DNA of 5,772 nt, from assembly GCA_019310745.1 (NCBI GenBank), contig JAFDDS010000058.1, positions 1 to 5,772 on the forward strand, written 5' to 3'. Shown here in pieces: positions 5,500 to 5,772 of this stretch. The DNA comes from Deltaproteobacteria bacterium. GTDB taxonomy: Bacteria > Desulfobacterota > DSM-4660 > Desulfatiglandales > B25-G16. The notes under the pieces are model-generated. The model worked only from the letters and a program-made list of their open reading frames with translations. It was not told where the DNA came from and made no database searches. The position numbers were made by a program, and so were the translations under genes. Positions within the stretch are counted from its first letter, which is position 1, and each line of letters begins with the position of its first letter.

Positions 5500-5772
5500 A
5501 TGGATTACTTCAAGATTCTTAATTTTAAAAAGGAACCCTTTTCTAACTCCCCCGACCCCGAGTTTTTTTTCGAGTCCCTGGAACACCTGGGATGTCTCCA
5601 AAAATTAGAGCTTTCTCTGCGTCTACGCAGGGGTTTGAATGTAGTAATCGGTGATGTGGGGACAGGAAAAACTACCCTCTGCCGTCAGCTTATTCGTAAA
5701 TTTTCCGGGGAAGAGAAGGTGGAAACTTATCTCATCCTTGATCCATATTTTAGTAGCCCTTTAGAGTTTTTG
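5500..5772 (+). CDS. ExeA/GspA/MshM-type AAA ATPase (partial, 3' end outside window)
   Basis: The first 91 codons are present. The N-terminus MDYFKILNFKKEPFSNSPDP, followed by EFFFESLEHLGCLQKLELSL, is characteristic of the ExeA/GspA/MshM family. The Walker A motif GDVGTGKTT is at residues 51-59, and the segment YLILDPYFSSPLEFL follows. The Walker B motif and any C-terminal peptidoglycan-binding or membrane segment lie beyond the edge. In Aeromonas, ExeA with ExeB binds peptidoglycan and is needed to assemble the secretin ExeD. MshM sits just after the secretin gene mshL in MSHA loci, as here. A related role in inserting or placing the PilQ secretin is inferred. The gene starts 7 bases after the pilQ stop with only a weak purine-rich stretch before the ATG, which suggests translational coupling. 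The reading frame is intact to the edge. Confidence 0.88.
   Translation, partial: MDYFKILNFKKEPFSNSPDPEFFFESLEHLGCLQKLELSLRLRRGLNVVIGDVGTGKTTLCRQLIRKFSGEEKVETYLILDPYFSSPLEFL

Overview
The window comes from a Gram-negative bacterium. The proteins resemble those of Desulfobacterota (former Deltaproteobacteria): a PurH C-terminus ending in TGQRAFKH and a PilM/N-O-P-Q cluster followed by an ExeA-type ATPase. This placement rests on remembered family resemblance, not on a search. Base composition is moderately AT-rich, and more so between genes. Every gene I can support is on the + strand.

Layout. Positions 1-267 hold the 3' end of purH (purine biosynthesis). Positions 268-899 contain no intact long gene but are not empty. 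A decayed reading frame at about 294-673 looks like the N-terminal membrane and sensor part of a signalling protein, broken by two stop codons and one frameshift. It is followed by a small inverted repeat (665-686), a strong sigma70-type promoter (721-748), and a short leader frame of 46 codons (767-907) that runs into the start of the next gene. From 900 to the right edge runs a tight operon for a type IV pilus-like envelope machine: a fused PilM-PilN protein (900-2789), PilO (2798-3334), PilP (3381-3878), a lipoprotein secretin PilQ (3891-5492), and the first 91 codons of an ExeA/GspA/MshM-type AAA ATPase (from 5500, cut by the window edge).

How the genes work together. In known type IV pili, cytoplasmic PilM binds the N-terminal tail of the membrane protein PilN. 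PilN pairs with PilO in the periplasm, PilP links PilN/PilO to the outer-membrane secretin PilQ, and the pilus leaves through PilQ. Here PilM and PilN are one polypeptide, as in GspL of type II secretion. PilP has a membrane helix and no lipobox. PilQ is a probable lipoprotein without the N-terminal AMIN (peptidoglycan-binding) domains usual in PilQ. The next gene encodes an ATPase of the family that, in type II secretion and MSHA pili, helps insert the secretin through peptidoglycan. The gene order matches mshI-J-K-L-M, and the domain design also recalls GspL-M-B/C-D-A. The motor ATPases, platform protein and pilins that would decide between a type IVa pilus, an MSHA-type pilus and a secretion system lie outside the window.

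The core genes belong to known families. The more unusual points are the PilM-PilN fusion with an altered nucleotide-binding loop, the swap of peptidoglycan-anchoring strategy around the secretin, the sensor-gene remnant, and the promoter/leader arrangement.
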